Both the position numbers and the translations under genes were made by a program. The notes under the pieces were generated by a model that was given only the letters and a program-made list of their open reading frames with translations, had not been told where the DNA came from and ran no database searches. DNA of 64,000 bases from Streptomyces mobaraensis (GTDB lineage Bacteria > Actinomycetota > Actinomycetes > Streptomycetales > Streptomycetaceae). The stretch covers positions 4,712,001-4,776,000 of the forward strand of contig NZ_CP083590.1 in NCBI RefSeq assembly GCF_020099395.1, written 5' to 3'. Of the stretch, positions 44,678-56,202 are shown piece after piece. How positions within the stretch are numbered: the first letter of the stretch is position 1; the number at the start of each line of letters is the position of its first letter.

Positions 44678-45285
44678 TGGCCGGGCACTTCGAGCCGCTG
44701 CCCGGCGGCGGGGCGGCCATCGCCCTGGACGAGATCGAGGTCTCCATCCTCCGCAACCTCACCGTGCAGCTCCTGGAGCTGATCGGCCCCGACGACGGGC
44801 CCGCGGACGGCGCGGACGAGGACCCGCTGGCCCGCCTCTTCGCCGAGGGCCCCAGCGAGCCGCCCGCCGATCCGGCGCTGGCCCGCCTCTTCCCGGACGC
44901 CTACGGCACCCCCGGCGCCGAGCAGGACGAGCAGGCCCGCGCGTACGCCGCCGAGTTCCGCCGCTACACCGAGAACGACCTGCGCGCCCGCAAGCGCGAC
45001 GACGGCCTGGCGGTCGTCCGCTCCCTGGACGGGCTGTCCACGGCGGACGGTCCCGGGGGCGGCGCGGCCGTGCTCCGGCTCTCCCCGGAAGGCTCCCGGC
45101 AGTGGCTGGGCACCCTCAACGACCTCCGGCTGACGATCGCCGCCCGGCTGGAGATCGCCGACGAGGACGAGAGCGACGCCCTCTTCCGGCTGCCGGACGA
45201 CGATCCCCGCAAGCCGATGGTGATGGCCTACCTGTGGCTGGGCGGGCTCCAGGAGACGCTGGTCGAGACGCTGGGCCCGCGCTAG
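44677..45285 (+). CDS. DUF2017 protein
   Basis: 202 residues, soluble, mostly helical. Family blocks: ALDEIEVSILRNLTVQLLELIG and the C-terminal LEIADEDESDALFRLPDDDPRKPMVMAYLWLGGLQETLVE. It is translationally coupled to clpS, so a role in the ClpS/N-degron path is suspected; its activity is not known. Start ATG 44677. Confidence 0.9.
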   Translation: MAGHFEPLPGGGAAIALDEIEVSILRNLTVQLLELIGPDDGPADGADEDPLARLFAEGPSEPPADPALARLFPDAYGTPGAEQDEQARAYAAEFRRYTENDLRARKRDDGLAVVRSLDGLSTADGPGGGAAVLRLSPEGSRQWLGTLNDLRLTIAARLEIADEDESDALFRLPDDDPRKPMVMAYLWLGGLQETLVETLGPR

Positions 45286-45623
45286 CCACCTGGCTGTCGC
45301 CGGTCCTCATGGACGATCTTTACGGACGATCTCCGTCCGCTTTTCGGGTAATGGTGTCCGCATAACGATCGCATTACCGCAGTGCGGTACACGCCCGTGT
45401 TTACGGGGTATGCCCCGCTTCGCCTGTGGCCTGCGGCACATTCGAACTGGCGATCTACGTATTACCCGTGATAAATCTTCACGACCTGCATCCATCGACG
45501 CCACCCATGTCGTGGAGCGGGAGCGCTATGGCCGACCGACCGTCGGCTCGTGCAGGACTCCATCCGGGGGGATCGGAACCCGATCCGGACGATCCGGATC
45601 GGTATGGAGAAAGGCGTTCCACC
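45286..45623 (+). promoter_or_regulatory. Upstream region and leader of amino-acid permease
   Basis: 338 bp without a gene. GGTAATG (45347-45353) and its reverse complement CATTACC (45372-45378) are 18 bp apart, and a third ATTACCC is at about 45460-45466. A GC hairpin (CCGATCCGGA-CGA-TCCGGATCGG, 45580-45602) lies 21 bp before the start codon, next to the GGAGAAAGG ribosome site, so it could occlude translation or bind a repressor. Confidence 0.5.
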
Positions 45624-47099
45624 ATGACCTCTGAGCAGGTCGCGGACCGCGTCGCAGGCGAGGCCGGCGAGCGGGACGGAAGCGGTGAGGCTTCCGAGGG
45701 TTACCAGCGGGGGCTGGGCAACCGACAGATCCAGATGATCGCCATTGGTGGCGCCATCGGCACCGGACTTTTCCTCGGCGCCGGCACGGCCATATCCAAG
45801 GCCGGACCGAGTCTCATCCTCGCGTACGCGATAGCGGGACTCGTTATTTTCTTCATCATGCGGGCGCTCGGCGAGCTCCTCATGTACCGCCCGGTCTCGG
45901 GCTCCTTCTCGGACTACGCCCGTGAGTTCCTCGGGCCGTTCTGGGGCTATGTGACCGGCTGGACCTACTGGCTGTTCTGGGTCGTCACCGGCATCACCGA
46001 GGTGACCGCGGCGGCCAAGTACGTCCAGTACTGGGACAAGTCGATCCCGCAATGGGCCTCGGCCCTGGTCTTCACGGCCGTTCTCTACCTGGCCAACCTG
46101 ATCTCCGTGAAGCTCTTCGGCGAGCTGGAGTTCTGGTTCTCCATGGTCAAGGTCACCGCCATCATCGGCATGATCCTGATCGGCGTCGGCGTCATCACCC
46201 TCGGGTTCTCCGACGCCGGTGACACCGCGTCCTTCTCGCAGCTCTGGTCCCACGGCGGGTTCTTCCCCAAGGGCATCGGCGGCACGCTGATGACGCTGCA
46301 GATCGTCATGTTCGCCTTCCTCGCCGTCGAGCTCGTCGGCGTCACGGCGGGCGAGGCGGCCGACCCCAAGAAGACGCTGCCCAAGGCCATCAACACCGTG
46401 CCGTGGCGGATCGCCGTCTTCTACCTGGGCGCGCTGATCATCATCCTGTCCGTGGTCAGCTGGACCGTCTTCGAGCCGGGCGTCAGCCCGTTCGTCGAGG
46501 CGTTCGCCAAGATCGGCCTGCCGGCCGGCGCCGGAATCGTCAACTTCGTGGTCCTCACCGCGGCGCTGTCCTCCTGCAACTCCGGCATGTACTCCACCGG
46601 CCGCATGCTGCGCGACCTGTCGCTCAACGGCCAGGGCCCGAAGTTCTTCGCCGCCCTGACCAAGCGCGGCCTGCCGCTGCGCGGCACCACGGTCTCCGCC
46701 GCGTGCATGCTCGTCGGCGTGTGGATCAACTACCAGTGGCCGGGCAAGGCGTTCGAGTACGTCGTCTCCTTCGCCACCATCTCCGGTATGTGGGCCTGGA
46801 TCATGATCCTGGTGGCCCAGCTCCGCTACCGCCGCAAGGCCGACCGCGGCGAGCTGCCGCAGTCGGAGTTCAAGGCCCCCGGAGCGCCCTGGACCAGCCT
46901 CTTCGCCCTCGCCTTCATCGGCATGGTGATCGTGCTGATGGGCATCGACAAGGACGCGCGGATCTCGCTGTACTGCGCGCCCGTCTGGGCCGGGATCATG
47001 GTCGTGTCGTACTTCGTGCTGAAGGCCCGCAACCCGCAGGCGTTCGAGCGCAAGGACTACTCGGCCGCCGCCCGGGAAAGCGTCGACCAGGCCGCCTGA
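45624..47099 (+). CDS. Amino-acid permease (APC superfamily, AAT family)
   Basis: 491 residues, 12 helices. It begins with the signature GLGNRQIQMIAIGGAIGTGLFLGAG in helix 1 and has the conserved GELLMYRPVSGSFSDYA and LVGVTAGEAADPKKTLPKAI. It imports an amino acid with protons. The sequence resembles the GabP/AnsP/CycA group, but the substrate is not decidable. ATG 45624 has GGAGAAAGG upstream; the in-frame extension to 45426 is not coding in character. A strong terminator follows. Confidence 0.93.
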   Translation: MTSEQVADRVAGEAGERDGSGEASEGYQRGLGNRQIQMIAIGGAIGTGLFLGAGTAISKAGPSLILAYAIAGLVIFFIMRALGELLMYRPVSGSFSDYAREFLGPFWGYVTGWTYWLFWVVTGITEVTAAAKYVQYWDKSIPQWASALVFTAVLYLANLISVKLFGELEFWFSMVKVTAIIGMILIGVGVITLGFSDAGDTASFSQLWSHGGFFPKGIGGTLMTLQIVMFAFLAVELVGVTAGEAADPKKTLPKAINTVPWRIAVFYLGALIIILSVVSWTVFEPGVSPFVEAFAKIGLPAGAGIVNFVVLTAALSSCNSGMYSTGRMLRDLSLNGQGPKFFAALTKRGLPLRGTTVSAACMLVGVWINYQWPGKAFEYVVSFATISGMWAWIMILVAQLRYRRKADRGELPQSEFKAPGAPWTSLFALAFIGMVIVLMGIDKDARISLYCAPVWAGIMVVSYFVLKARNPQAFERKDYSAAARESVDQAA

Positions 47100-47121
47100 C
47101 GCCGGCACCACGCCGGGCCAT

Positions 47122-47164
47122 CGGGCCCGCCCGCACCCTCCCCCCCCGGTGCGCGGCGGGCCCG
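47122..47164 (+). terminator. Terminator after amino-acid permease
   Basis: CGGGCCCGCCCGCACC pairs with GGTGCGCGGCGGGCCCG (one bulged base) around a C-rich loop, 22 bp after the stop. Confidence 0.6.
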
Positions 47165-47246
47165 TCGCGTATCCGGAAACGGCCGGCGCGTGGCGTCCGT
47201 CACGGCCCCGGCGGGGCCCCGCGCACCCCGACCTATGCTGGCCCGC

Positions 47247-47669
47247 ATGCTGACCATCACCCAGGCCCTGCACGACCGGATCGTCGAGCACGCCCGCGCC
47301 GACCACCCCGACGAGGCGTGCGGCGTGGTCGCCGGCCCGGCCGGCAGCGACCGCCCCGAGCGGTTCGTCCCCATGCTCAACGCCGCCCGCTCGCCCACGT
47401 TCTACGAGTTCGACTCCACCGATCTCCTCAAGCTCTACCGCGAGATGGACGACCGCGACGAGGAGCCGGTGGTCATCTACCACTCGCACACCGCCACCGA
47501 GGCGTACCCGTCCCGCACGGACGTCTCGTACGCCAACGAACCCGGCGCCCACTACGTGCTGGTCTCCACCGCGGACACGGACGGCTCGGGCCCCTTCCAG
47601 TTCCGCTCCTTCCGCATCGTGGACGGCGAGATCACCGAGGAAGAGGTCCGGATCGTGGCGGCCTACTGA
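47247..47669 (+). CDS. mec: JAMM metalloprotease Mec (CysO peptidase)
   Basis: 140 residues. It is the Mec+ homologue that cuts the new cysteine (or other residue) from the C-terminus of CysO. The zinc motif is complete: Glu in PDEACGVV, His79-Ser-His81, then Ser89 and Asp92 (HxHx7SxxD). Start ATG 47247 (MLTITQALHDRIVEHA). TATGCT at 47234-47239 suggests an almost leaderless transcript; ATG 47235 is an alternative. cysO and cysM follow in the same direction, the M. tuberculosis order. Confidence 0.93.
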   Translation: MLTITQALHDRIVEHARADHPDEACGVVAGPAGSDRPERFVPMLNAARSPTFYEFDSTDLLKLYREMDDRDEEPVVIYHSHTATEAYPSRTDVSYANEPGAHYVLVSTADTDGSGPFQFRSFRIVDGEITEEEVRIVAAY

Positions 47670-47754
47670 GCGGCGGCCCGGCCGTCCCAGCAGGCGGGAC
47701 CTCGCGTCCCGCCCACCGGGACGGCCGTGGGGGAGCGGGGCGGGGAATCGATAG

Positions 47755-49107
<1,353 letters not shown>

Positions 49108-49196
49108 GCACCCGCCCGGGAGCGGGCCGGGGCCGCCGGAGAGACTGCCCCTACCGATGTTGGCGACCGGCTGACATCATCCCGTAGGAGACGCAC

Positions 49197-49316
49197 ATGA
49201 ACTGTCCCGCATGTGGATCTTCGGACATGAGGCAACTCAACAATGGAAACTGGCAGTGCGGAAACTGCGGCGCAGTCACGGCTGGATCGGGCGGCCTGGG
49301 AAGCGCTCGCCCCTGA
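49197..49316 (+). CDS. Tiny zinc-ribbon protein, 39 aa
   Basis: MNCPACGSSDMRQLNNGN... with two CxxC pairs (CPAC and CGNC), a one-domain zinc ribbon. AGGAG stands 6 nt before the ATG at 49197. The first half uses AT-richer codons (Asn AAC/AAT, Gln CAA), unlike its surroundings. Its 3' part overlaps, in another frame, the start of the 68-residue ORF at 49243. It is short but has both a start signal and a coherent motif. Confidence 0.6.
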   Translation: MNCPACGSSDMRQLNNGNWQCGNCGAVTAGSGGLGSARP

Positions 49317-49449
49317 GACGCGTGAACGGCTGGCGGCCGTGATGTCGCCGGAGGAGTTCACGGTGACGGCCGGCAGCGAGGAGTCCGCCGAGCGCTTCCG
49401 GCGCTTCATGGACACCCTCGACCGGGCGGAGCGGGTCCGGCCGCTCTAG
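49243..49449 (+). CDS. Hypothetical helical protein, 68 aa
   Basis: Unrecognised. It begins METGSAETAAQSRLDRAAWEAL and continues as a charged helical protein (PETRERLAAVMSPEEFTV, ESAERFRRFMDTLDRAERVRPL). The first 25 codons overlap the zinc-ribbon gene in a different frame, so its true start may be later. Coding-like amphipathic helices favour a real gene; no ribosome site is evident. Confidence 0.4.
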   Translation: METGSAETAAQSRLDRAAWEALAPETRERLAAVMSPEEFTVTAGSEESAERFRRFMDTLDRAERVRPL

Positions 49450-49667
49450 CGGCCCGCCGCCGCCTCCACCGCACTGCGGACCCGTCCGCCGCCCCCAGGG
49501 GGCGCGGGCGGGTTTTCGCGCGCTCCGGCGCCCGGCGCCGTCCGTCCTGGTGATTCCAGCCACAGACCCGGCCCGCGATGGAGCGGCCGCCCGGTTCCCG
49601 CCTTACCCTCGGACGCACCGCACGGTCACCGGCCCCCCGTCACCGGCCCACGGAGGTTCAGGCCCGC

Positions 49668-50420
49668 ATGAAGCTCACCGTCGTCGGATGCGCGGGCTCG
49701 TTCCCGTCCACGGAATCCGCCTGTTCTAGCTATCTGGTGGAAGCCGACGGCTACCGGCTGCTCCTCGACATGGGCAACGGCGCCCTGGGCGAGCTCCAGC
49801 GCCACATCGGCCTCTACGACCTCGACGCGGTACTGCTGTCCCACCTCCACCCCGACCACTGCATCGACATGTGCGGCTACTTCGTCGCCCGCTACTACCG
49901 GCACGACGGCGGCCGGGCCGGCGCCATCCCCGTGTACGGACCGGAGGGCACCGAACAGCGGCTGCTCGCCGCCTACGGCGACGTACCGGACCCCGCCTGC
50001 ATGCGCGAGGTCTTCGACTTCCGCACCCTCGAACCCGGCAGCTTCTCCGTCGGCCCCTTCACCGTCTTCACCGACCGCGTCAACCACCCCGTCGAGGCGT
50101 TCGCCTTCCGGGTGGAACACGGCGGCTCCGCCCTCGTCTACTCCGGCGACACCGGCCCCTGCGAGGCCCTCAACTCCCTCGCCAAGGACGCCGACCTGCT
50201 GCTCTGCGAAGCCTCCTTCACCCACGGCAAGGAGGACATCCCCGACCTCCACCTCAACGGCCTGGAGGCCGGCCACCTCGCCGCCTCCGCCCGCGCCGGG
50301 CGCCTCGTCCTCACCCACATCCCGCCGTGGACGGACCCACTGCGCAACCTGCGCGACGCGCGGTCGCTGTACGACGGGCCCGCGGAGCTGGCCCACGCGG
50401 GGGCGGTGTACGAGGTTTAG
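49668..50420 (+). CDS. Metallo-beta-lactamase-fold hydrolase
   Basis: 250 residues, RNase Z/phosphodiesterase-like MBL fold. The metal motif SHLHPDHCIDM (HxHxDH) is intact, followed by the Asp in YSGDTGPCEAL and His in LVLTHIPPW. It is short, without CPSF-type additions. ATG 49668 (MKLTVVGCAGSFPST) is the usual opening; GGAGG lies 13 bp upstream. It sits before a palindromic intergenic repeat, and its substrate is unknown. Confidence 0.9.
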   Translation: MKLTVVGCAGSFPSTESACSSYLVEADGYRLLLDMGNGALGELQRHIGLYDLDAVLLSHLHPDHCIDMCGYFVARYYRHDGGRAGAIPVYGPEGTEQRLLAAYGDVPDPACMREVFDFRTLEPGSFSVGPFTVFTDRVNHPVEAFAFRVEHGGSALVYSGDTGPCEALNSLAKDADLLLCEASFTHGKEDIPDLHLNGLEAGHLAASARAGRLVLTHIPPWTDPLRNLRDARSLYDGPAELAHAGAVYEV

Positions 50421-50635
50421 GGTGCCCCGGACCCTCCCCCAGAGGGGGGTACCCCCACCTTCGCCGCTTCCTGGGGCTGCGCCCCAGACCCCCTTGTCGC
50501 GGCTCCGCCGCTCGTCCTCAAACGCCGGACGGGCTGACCAATCAGCCCGTCCGGCGTTTGAGGACAACCGCGCGCAGCGCGGTTTCGGGGGCGCGGGGGT
50601 TCACCCCCGCAGGAAACGGTGAAAGGGCGGGACAG
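50421..50635. repeat. Palindromic intergenic element, copy 2
   Basis: Starts with the same outer arm as the element at 34123 (GTGCCCCGGACCCTCCCCCA). Its core is a perfect 24-bp stem with a 4-nt CCAA loop (50514-50537 and 50542-50565), and a CAACCGCGCGCAGCGCGG hairpin follows. The right outer arm is not kept. It is between convergent genes, as is copy 1, and may serve as their terminator. Confidence 0.8.
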
Positions 50636-50699
50636 GGGCAAAGCGAAACCCCCGGGACCGACCACGGTCCCGGGGGGCTCGGCAGAGCTCAAGTAGAGA

Positions 50700-52136
<1,437 letters not shown>

Positions 52137-52215
52137 CGGATTCCTCCAGGTGAGGCGGGCGCTCGGAGATCGGGGCGACGGCCCTCTGGATGTGCCCGCT
52201 GAAAAACGCTGAATT

Positions 52216-52231
52216 TCTGGTCTACACCACT
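52216..52231. promoter_or_regulatory. dre site 1 upstream of nagE2
   Basis: TCTGGTCTACACCACT matches the DasR consensus ACTGGTCTACACCATT closely. It is 80 bp upstream of the nagE2 start and followed one base later by a second site. Confidence 0.8.
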
Positions 52232-52232
52232 C

Positions 52233-52248
52233 AGTGGTTTAGACCTGT
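52233..52248. promoter_or_regulatory. dre site 2 upstream of nagE2
   Basis: AGTGGTTTAGACCTGT, the other orientation of the DasR element (reverse complement ACAGGTCTAAACCACT). It is in tandem with site 1, giving closely packed dimers before nagE2. Confidence 0.8.
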
Positions 52249-52352
52249 TGTAGCACGTGAAGCGGGCATAAAGGAATCCGTCAACGGCCGTGGGGTGCGA
52301 CACACGGGGCCTGTGGGGCGAATCACGCTTCGAGTGGTGCCGTTCGGCCCTT

Positions 52353-53663
52353 TTACTCCGTCTTCTCCCGTTCCATCTCCCGGGAGACCTCCTCCGGCTC
52401 CCGCCCCGGCGTGGGCAGGTCGAACCGGGTGATCGCGAAGCGGAACACCGCGTAATAGACGACGGCGAACCCGAAGCCGATCGGGATGATCAGCCACGGC
52501 CTGGTCGCCAGCCCCCAGTTGATCACGTAGTCGATCAGCCCGGCCGAGAAGCTGAAGCCGTCGTGCACGCCGAACGCCCACGACACGGCCATCGAGACGC
52601 CCGTGAGCAGCGCATGTACCGCGTACAGCAGGGGCGCGATGAAGAGGAACGAGTACTCGATGGGCTCCGTCACGCCCGTCACGAACGACGTCAGGGCCAC
52701 CGACAGCATCATGCCGCCGACCATCTTCCGGTTCTCCGGCCGGGCCGTGTGGGTGATCGCCAGGGCCGCCGCCGGCAGGGCGAACATCATGATGGGGAAG
52801 AAGCCGGTGGTGAACTGGCCGGCCGACGGGTCGCCGGCCAGGAAGCGGTTGATGTCGCCGTGCACCACCGTCCCGTCCGGCTTGGTGAAGTCGCCGAACT
52901 GGAACCACATGAAGGTGTTCAGGAACTGGTGCAGCCCCACCACCAGCAGCGCCCGGTTCGCCACCCCGAAGACGCCCGAGCCCGTCTCGCCCAGGTCCGA
53001 CAGCCACTGGCTGAAGCTCGTCAGGGCGTGGCCGACCGGCGGCCAGACCCACAGGCAGACCACGGCGAAGAGCAGCGCGACGAAGGACATCATGATCGGG
53101 ACCAGCCGCCGCCCGTTGAAGAAGCCCAGCCAGTCCACCAGCCGCACCCGGTGGAAGCGGACCCAGAACCAGGCGCTCAGCAGGCCGATCACGATGCCGC
53201 CGAAGACCCCGGGGTTCTGGTAGCCGGCGAGGGTCGCCGCCCCCGACCCCGAGACGCAGACGCCGCTCCACAGCCCCGCCCCCGCGAACTTCGCCGTCTG
53301 CGGGCAGTCCTCGGGGAACTGGTGCAGGACGGAGAAGTAGACGAGGAAGGCCACGACCGCCGCCAGCGCCGTCGAGCCGTCCGCCTTCTTCGCCATGCCG
53401 ATGGCGACGCCGACGCAGAACAGCAGCGGGAGTCCGAGCGCCGAGTCGAGCAGCGCGCCGCCCGCCCCGGCGAAGACCTTGGCGACGTCCGTCCAGCCCA
53501 GGCCGTCGGCGCCGAAGACGTCGGGCTGGCCCAGCCGGTTGAGGATGCCGGCGGCCGGGAGCACCGCGATCGGCAGCTGGAGGCTGCGGCCCATCTTCTG
53601 CAGTCCGCCCAGCAGGCCCTGCCACCGCTTGCGCCGGGGCGGGCTCGCGGCCTCCGCACTCAT
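52353..53663 (-). CDS. nagE1: PTS GlcNAc permease EIIC (NagE1-like)
   Basis: 436 residues, EIIC of the GlcNAc PTS with the same stretches as NagE2 (GVFGVANRALLVVGLHQFLN, GVTEPIEYSFLFIAPLLYAVH). No Lys/Ala tail; the end is EEVSREMEREKTE. ATG 53663 (MSAEAASPPRRKRWQGLLGGLQ) is chosen; the frame runs on upstream into nagF territory and is not coding there. A dre site is 24 bp ahead, shared with nagF on the other strand. nagE2 follows after 216 bp. Confidence 0.93.
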   Translation of the reverse strand: MSAEAASPPRRKRWQGLLGGLQKMGRSLQLPIAVLPAAGILNRLGQPDVFGADGLGWTDVAKVFAGAGGALLDSALGLPLLFCVGVAIGMAKKADGSTALAAVVAFLVYFSVLHQFPEDCPQTAKFAGAGLWSGVCVSGSGAATLAGYQNPGVFGGIVIGLLSAWFWVRFHRVRLVDWLGFFNGRRLVPIMMSFVALLFAVVCLWVWPPVGHALTSFSQWLSDLGETGSGVFGVANRALLVVGLHQFLNTFMWFQFGDFTKPDGTVVHGDINRFLAGDPSAGQFTTGFFPIMMFALPAAALAITHTARPENRKMVGGMMLSVALTSFVTGVTEPIEYSFLFIAPLLYAVHALLTGVSMAVSWAFGVHDGFSFSAGLIDYVINWGLATRPWLIIPIGFGFAVVYYAVFRFAITRFDLPTPGREPEEVSREMEREKTE

Positions 53664-53686
53664 CTGCGTCCTCCCGGGGCTGGCAT

Positions 53687-53702
53687 ACTGGTGTAGACCA
53701 CT
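53687..53702. promoter_or_regulatory. dre site between nagE1 and nagF
   Basis: ACTGGTGTAGACCACT, a near-perfect DasR site in the divergent region, 24 bp from nagE1 and 155 bp from nagF. It would let DasR repress both. Confidence 0.85.
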
Positions 53703-53856
53703 TGGGGTACGTTTTCGGTCCTCCGGAACGCGGGGCCCGGTGGCCGCCATCCTTCGCCAGATGACGGACATACGCCCGCATAGTTGCTCTGAACGTGGTT
53801 TACCGTGGGAAAGCCGGTCGGCGGTACCGCCGAGGGCCGAGACAACAGGAGTGCAC

Positions 53857-54090
53857 ATGGCCAGCAAGGCAGAGAAGATCGTCGCCGGTCTCGGCGGGCT
53901 CGACAACATCGAGGAGATCGAGGGCTGCATCACCCGTCTCCGCACCGAGGTCAACGACCCCGAGCTGGTCGACGAGGCCGCCCTCAAGGCCGCCGGCGCG
54001 CACGGCGTCGTGAAGATGGGCACCGCCATCCAGGTCGTCATCGGCACCGACGCGGACCCGATCGCCGCGGAGATCGAAGACATGATGTGA
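53857..54090 (+). CDS. nagF: PTS GlcNAc-specific EIIB (NagF)
   Basis: 77 residues, EIIB of the glucose/GlcNAc type. The phosphorylated Cys is in IEGCITRLR (about residue 24), followed by the usual VVKMGTAIQVVIGTDADPIA. It passes phosphate to the sugar entering through NagE2/NagE1. ATG 53857 has ACAGGAG 6 nt before it. A 19-bp terminator follows. Confidence 0.95.
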   Translation: MASKAEKIVAGLGGLDNIEEIEGCITRLRTEVNDPELVDEAALKAAGAHGVVKMGTAIQVVIGTDADPIAAEIEDMM

Positions 54091-54105
54091 GCCGCTGAGC
54101 TCCCG

Positions 54106-54166
54106 CGAAGGGCCCTGTTCCGGTCAGTGACGCGCGATCGCGCACGAACCGGAACAGGGCCCTTCG
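54106..54166 (+). terminator. Terminator after nagF
   Basis: Perfect 19-bp stem: CGAAGGGCCCTGTTCCGGT (54106-54124) and ACCGGAACAGGGCCCTTCG (54148-54166), with an inner GCGCGATCGCGC hairpin in the loop. Confidence 0.8.
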
Positions 54167-54188
54167 TGATCCCGATAGGCTCATCACC

Positions 54189-54920
<732 letters not shown>

Positions 54921-55000
54921 CTACCATGCTGGGGGGTGCGGCGAGGGGTCCGTGCCCCCGTGACCACCGGGCTGCACGCCCACCGGAGGGGAACCGTCGC

Positions 55001-55423
55001 ATGGCCTCGCGCCACCACCGTCCGCGCCGCACCACCGCCGTCGCGGCCCTCGCCGCGGCCGCCCTCGCGCTGCCCGCCGTGACCGCCTGCTCCCAGGCGC
55101 GGGCGGCGGCGGACTGCGGCGCCCTCGCCAAGGACGTCCAGCGCGACGTCCAGGACCTGCGGCGGACCATCGCCGACGACTCCAAGGACCCGCAGAGCGG
55201 CCAGGAGTTCATCGACAAGATCAACCGGGATCTCGGCGAACTGACCCGCAGGACCGGGGCCGACACCGACAGCGACGGCGCGTCCCCGGTCAAGGACGCC
55301 ATCGGCGAGGTCACCGCGGCCGTGGACGACATCCAGGACAGCGTCGGCGACGGCGAGCGCCCCGACGTCAGCGCCCTCACCAAGGCGGCCGGTTCGCTGA
55401 CCACGGCGTGCACCAAGGGCTGA
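55001..55423 (+). CDS. Putative lipoprotein, 140 aa
   Basis: A basic start (MASRHHRPRRTTA), hydrophobic stretch and lipobox LPAVTAC (Cys30) place it outside the membrane. The mature part is short, helical and charged (DVQRDVQDLRRTIADDS), with two further Cys (about residue 38 and near the C-terminus, TTACTKG) that may form a disulfide. Family unknown. ATG 55001 has GGAGGGG upstream. It is flanked by rph and rdgB. Confidence 0.78.
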   Translation: MASRHHRPRRTTAVAALAAAALALPAVTACSQARAAADCGALAKDVQRDVQDLRRTIADDSKDPQSGQEFIDKINRDLGELTRRTGADTDSDGASPVKDAIGEVTAAVDDIQDSVGDGERPDVSALTKAAGSLTTACTKG

Positions 55424-55513
55424 CGCCGCCCCCGGTGCGCGGCGGGGCCGACGCCGCCCGGCGGCCGAGGGCGGAACGGGACGTACCGCGTCCGGCGTGA
55501 ATAATCGGGCCCC

Positions 55514-56116
55514 ATGAAGCGCCTGATCCTCGCCACCCGCAACGCCCACAAGGTCACCGAACTGCGCTCGATCCTCACCGGTTCCGGCCTCGACGTCGAA
55601 CTCGTGGGCGCCGACGCCTACCCCGAGATCCCCGACGTCAAGGAGACCGGCGTCACCTTCGCCGAGAACGCCCTCCTCAAGGCGCACGCCCTGGCCCGGG
55701 CCACCGGACTGCCCGCCGTGGCCGACGACTCCGGCCTCTGCGTGGACGTCCTGAACGGCGCCCCCGGCATCTTCTCGGCCCGCTGGGCGGGCCGGCACGG
55801 CGACGACAAGGCCAACCTGGACCTCCTCCTCGCCCAGCTCTCCGACATCGCCGCCCCGCACCGCGCCGCGCACTTCGCCTGCGCCGCCGCGCTGGCCCTG
55901 CCGGATGGCACCGAGCGGGTGGTCGAGGGACGGCTGCGCGGCACGCTCCGCACCGAGCCCGCCGGCAGCGGCGGCTTCGGCTACGACCCGATCCTCCAGC
56001 CCGACGGCGAGACCCGCACCTGTGCCGAGCTGACCGCCGAGGAGAAGAACGCCATCAGCCACCGCGGCCAGGCCTTCCGCGCGCTGGTGCCGGTGGTGCG
56101 GGAGCTGCTGGGCTGA
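55514..56116 (+). CDS. rdgB: Non-canonical purine NTP pyrophosphatase (RdgB/HAM1)
   Basis: 200 residues. It removes dITP, XTP and similar nucleotides so they do not enter DNA. Signatures: LATRNAHKVTELRSIL at the N-terminus, VADDSGLCVDVLNGAPGIFSARWAGRHG, and SGGFGYDPILQPDG. ATG 55514. It is followed by a large palindrome and, on the opposite strand, a tRNA. Confidence 0.96.
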   Translation: MKRLILATRNAHKVTELRSILTGSGLDVELVGADAYPEIPDVKETGVTFAENALLKAHALARATGLPAVADDSGLCVDVLNGAPGIFSARWAGRHGDDKANLDLLLAQLSDIAAPHRAAHFACAAALALPDGTERVVEGRLRGTLRTEPAGSGGFGYDPILQPDGETRTCAELTAEEKNAISHRGQAFRALVPVVRELLG

Positions 56117-56153
56117 CGCCCGTAACTCACCCGCCCGTAACCCTCCCGGACGT

Positions 56154-56197
56154 GCCGACGGCCCGGCCCGCAGTCGACTGCGGGCCGGGCCGTCGGC
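56154..56197. terminator. 44-bp perfect palindrome between rdgB and tRNA
   Basis: Perfect 22-bp arms meet with no loop (GCCGACGGCCCGGCCCGCAG... centred on GTCGAC). It stands 37 bp after rdgB and 5 bp past the tRNA 3' end, so it can end both convergent transcripts. Confidence 0.8.
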
Positions 56198-56202
56198 CTG
56201 GG

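Noticed and set aside
45465-45500. Resemblance of TGATAAATCTTCA before the permease to an arginine-repressor box
   Set aside because: Only one weak half matches and no arginine gene is near.
53775-53825. A second dre-like site (GTGGTTTACCGTGG) closer to nagF
   Set aside because: It keeps only half of the DasR core; the site at 53687-53702 is far better and can serve both genes.
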